64,000 nucleotides of DNA from Branchiostoma floridae (taxonomy: Eukaryota; Chordata; Leptocardii; Amphioxiformes; Branchiostomatidae). The notes under the pieces are model-generated. The model saw only the letters and a program-made list of their open reading frames with translations, searched no databases and was not told the DNA's origin. Of this stretch, positions 63,781 to 64,000 are shown piece after piece. The translations under genes and the position numbers were made by a program. The stretch is from positions 11,883,072 through 11,947,071 of the forward strand of contig NC_049996.1 in the NCBI RefSeq assembly GCF_000003815.2. The letters run 5' to 3'. Within the stretch, counting starts at the first letter, position 1, and the number at the start of each line of letters is the position of its first letter.

Positions 63781-63970
63781 GCAGTCAAACCTGTACAATG
63801 ACAACATCTAGATCTACATGTATATAAGGACCACCTGGCCAATGTGACCACTTTTTTTTTTTTCCCACAAACACAAGTATCCTGTATATATTATAACATT
63901 CCACCTGTCCACATAAACCTGATTCTATTGGTCCCCTGAGTGCATGGTCTTCTTGGGCAGTTTTTACTAT
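63781..63970. repeat. ACAGTCAAA-type dispersed element
   Basis: GCAGTCAAACCTGTACAATG, TAAGGACCACCTGGCCAATG, TGACCACTTTTTTTTTTT, ATTGGTCCCCTGAGTG and TCTTCTTGGGCAGTTTTTAC in the usual order. Confidence 0.65.
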
Positions 63971-64000
63971 ATAATTCTTTGAATTTTATTTCTCCATCAT

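Overview
The window is intron-rich, AT-leaning eukaryotic DNA with a 100-base assembly gap. Small coding exons with GT/AG borders are scattered through long introns full of short inverted-repeat elements. The gene content (a single TRAK/Milton gene, a Ly6-type GPI protein exon and a Shisa-like membrane protein) and the repeat style fit an invertebrate deuterostome. An amphioxus (Branchiostoma) draft assembly is my best guess, but it rests on general resemblance and not on a search.

Layout: about 1.65-1.92 kb (+) holds the last exon of a Ly6/uPAR three-finger protein. About 3.5-4.9 kb (-) holds four exons of a Shisa-like single-pass protein with two PPPPY motifs; a CpG-richer, YY1/CRE-like promoter near 8.3-8.6 kb may serve it. 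From about 5 to 14 kb there is a long (CA)n block, a four-unit 150-bp tandem repeat, and a 433-bp hAT-type MITE with an 8-bp target duplication.

From 14.1 kb to at least 60.4 kb (-), and possibly to 63.1 kb, lies one gene: a trafficking kinesin-binding protein (TRAK1/2, Milton family), the adaptor that links mitochondria, through Miro, to kinesin-1 and dynein. I rebuilt 18 coding exons whose junction phases all agree. Starting from the 56.7-kb first exon they give 2868 nt, or 955 residues, close to the size of human TRAK1. The chain contains the HAP1 N-terminal region with the CC1-box, a Spindly-like motif, the Milton region and a conserved C-terminal block.

The most interesting result is unrecorded-looking complexity in this TRAK gene. 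There is a pair of equal-length (76 nt), phase-matched, homologous exons that must be mutually exclusive, with a long imperfect inverted repeat in the intron between them. There is a possible second 79/79-nt mutually exclusive pair, a tandem donor pair giving +7 residues, a possible 48-nt cassette exon, and up to five alternative 5' ends that remove the N-terminal region stepwise while always keeping the CC1-box exon.

Introns and spacers hold at least seven families of short dispersed repeats, including several MITE families, a tRNA-derived SINE and unclassified elements. No tRNA, rRNA, CRISPR, viral or prokaryotic feature was recognised.
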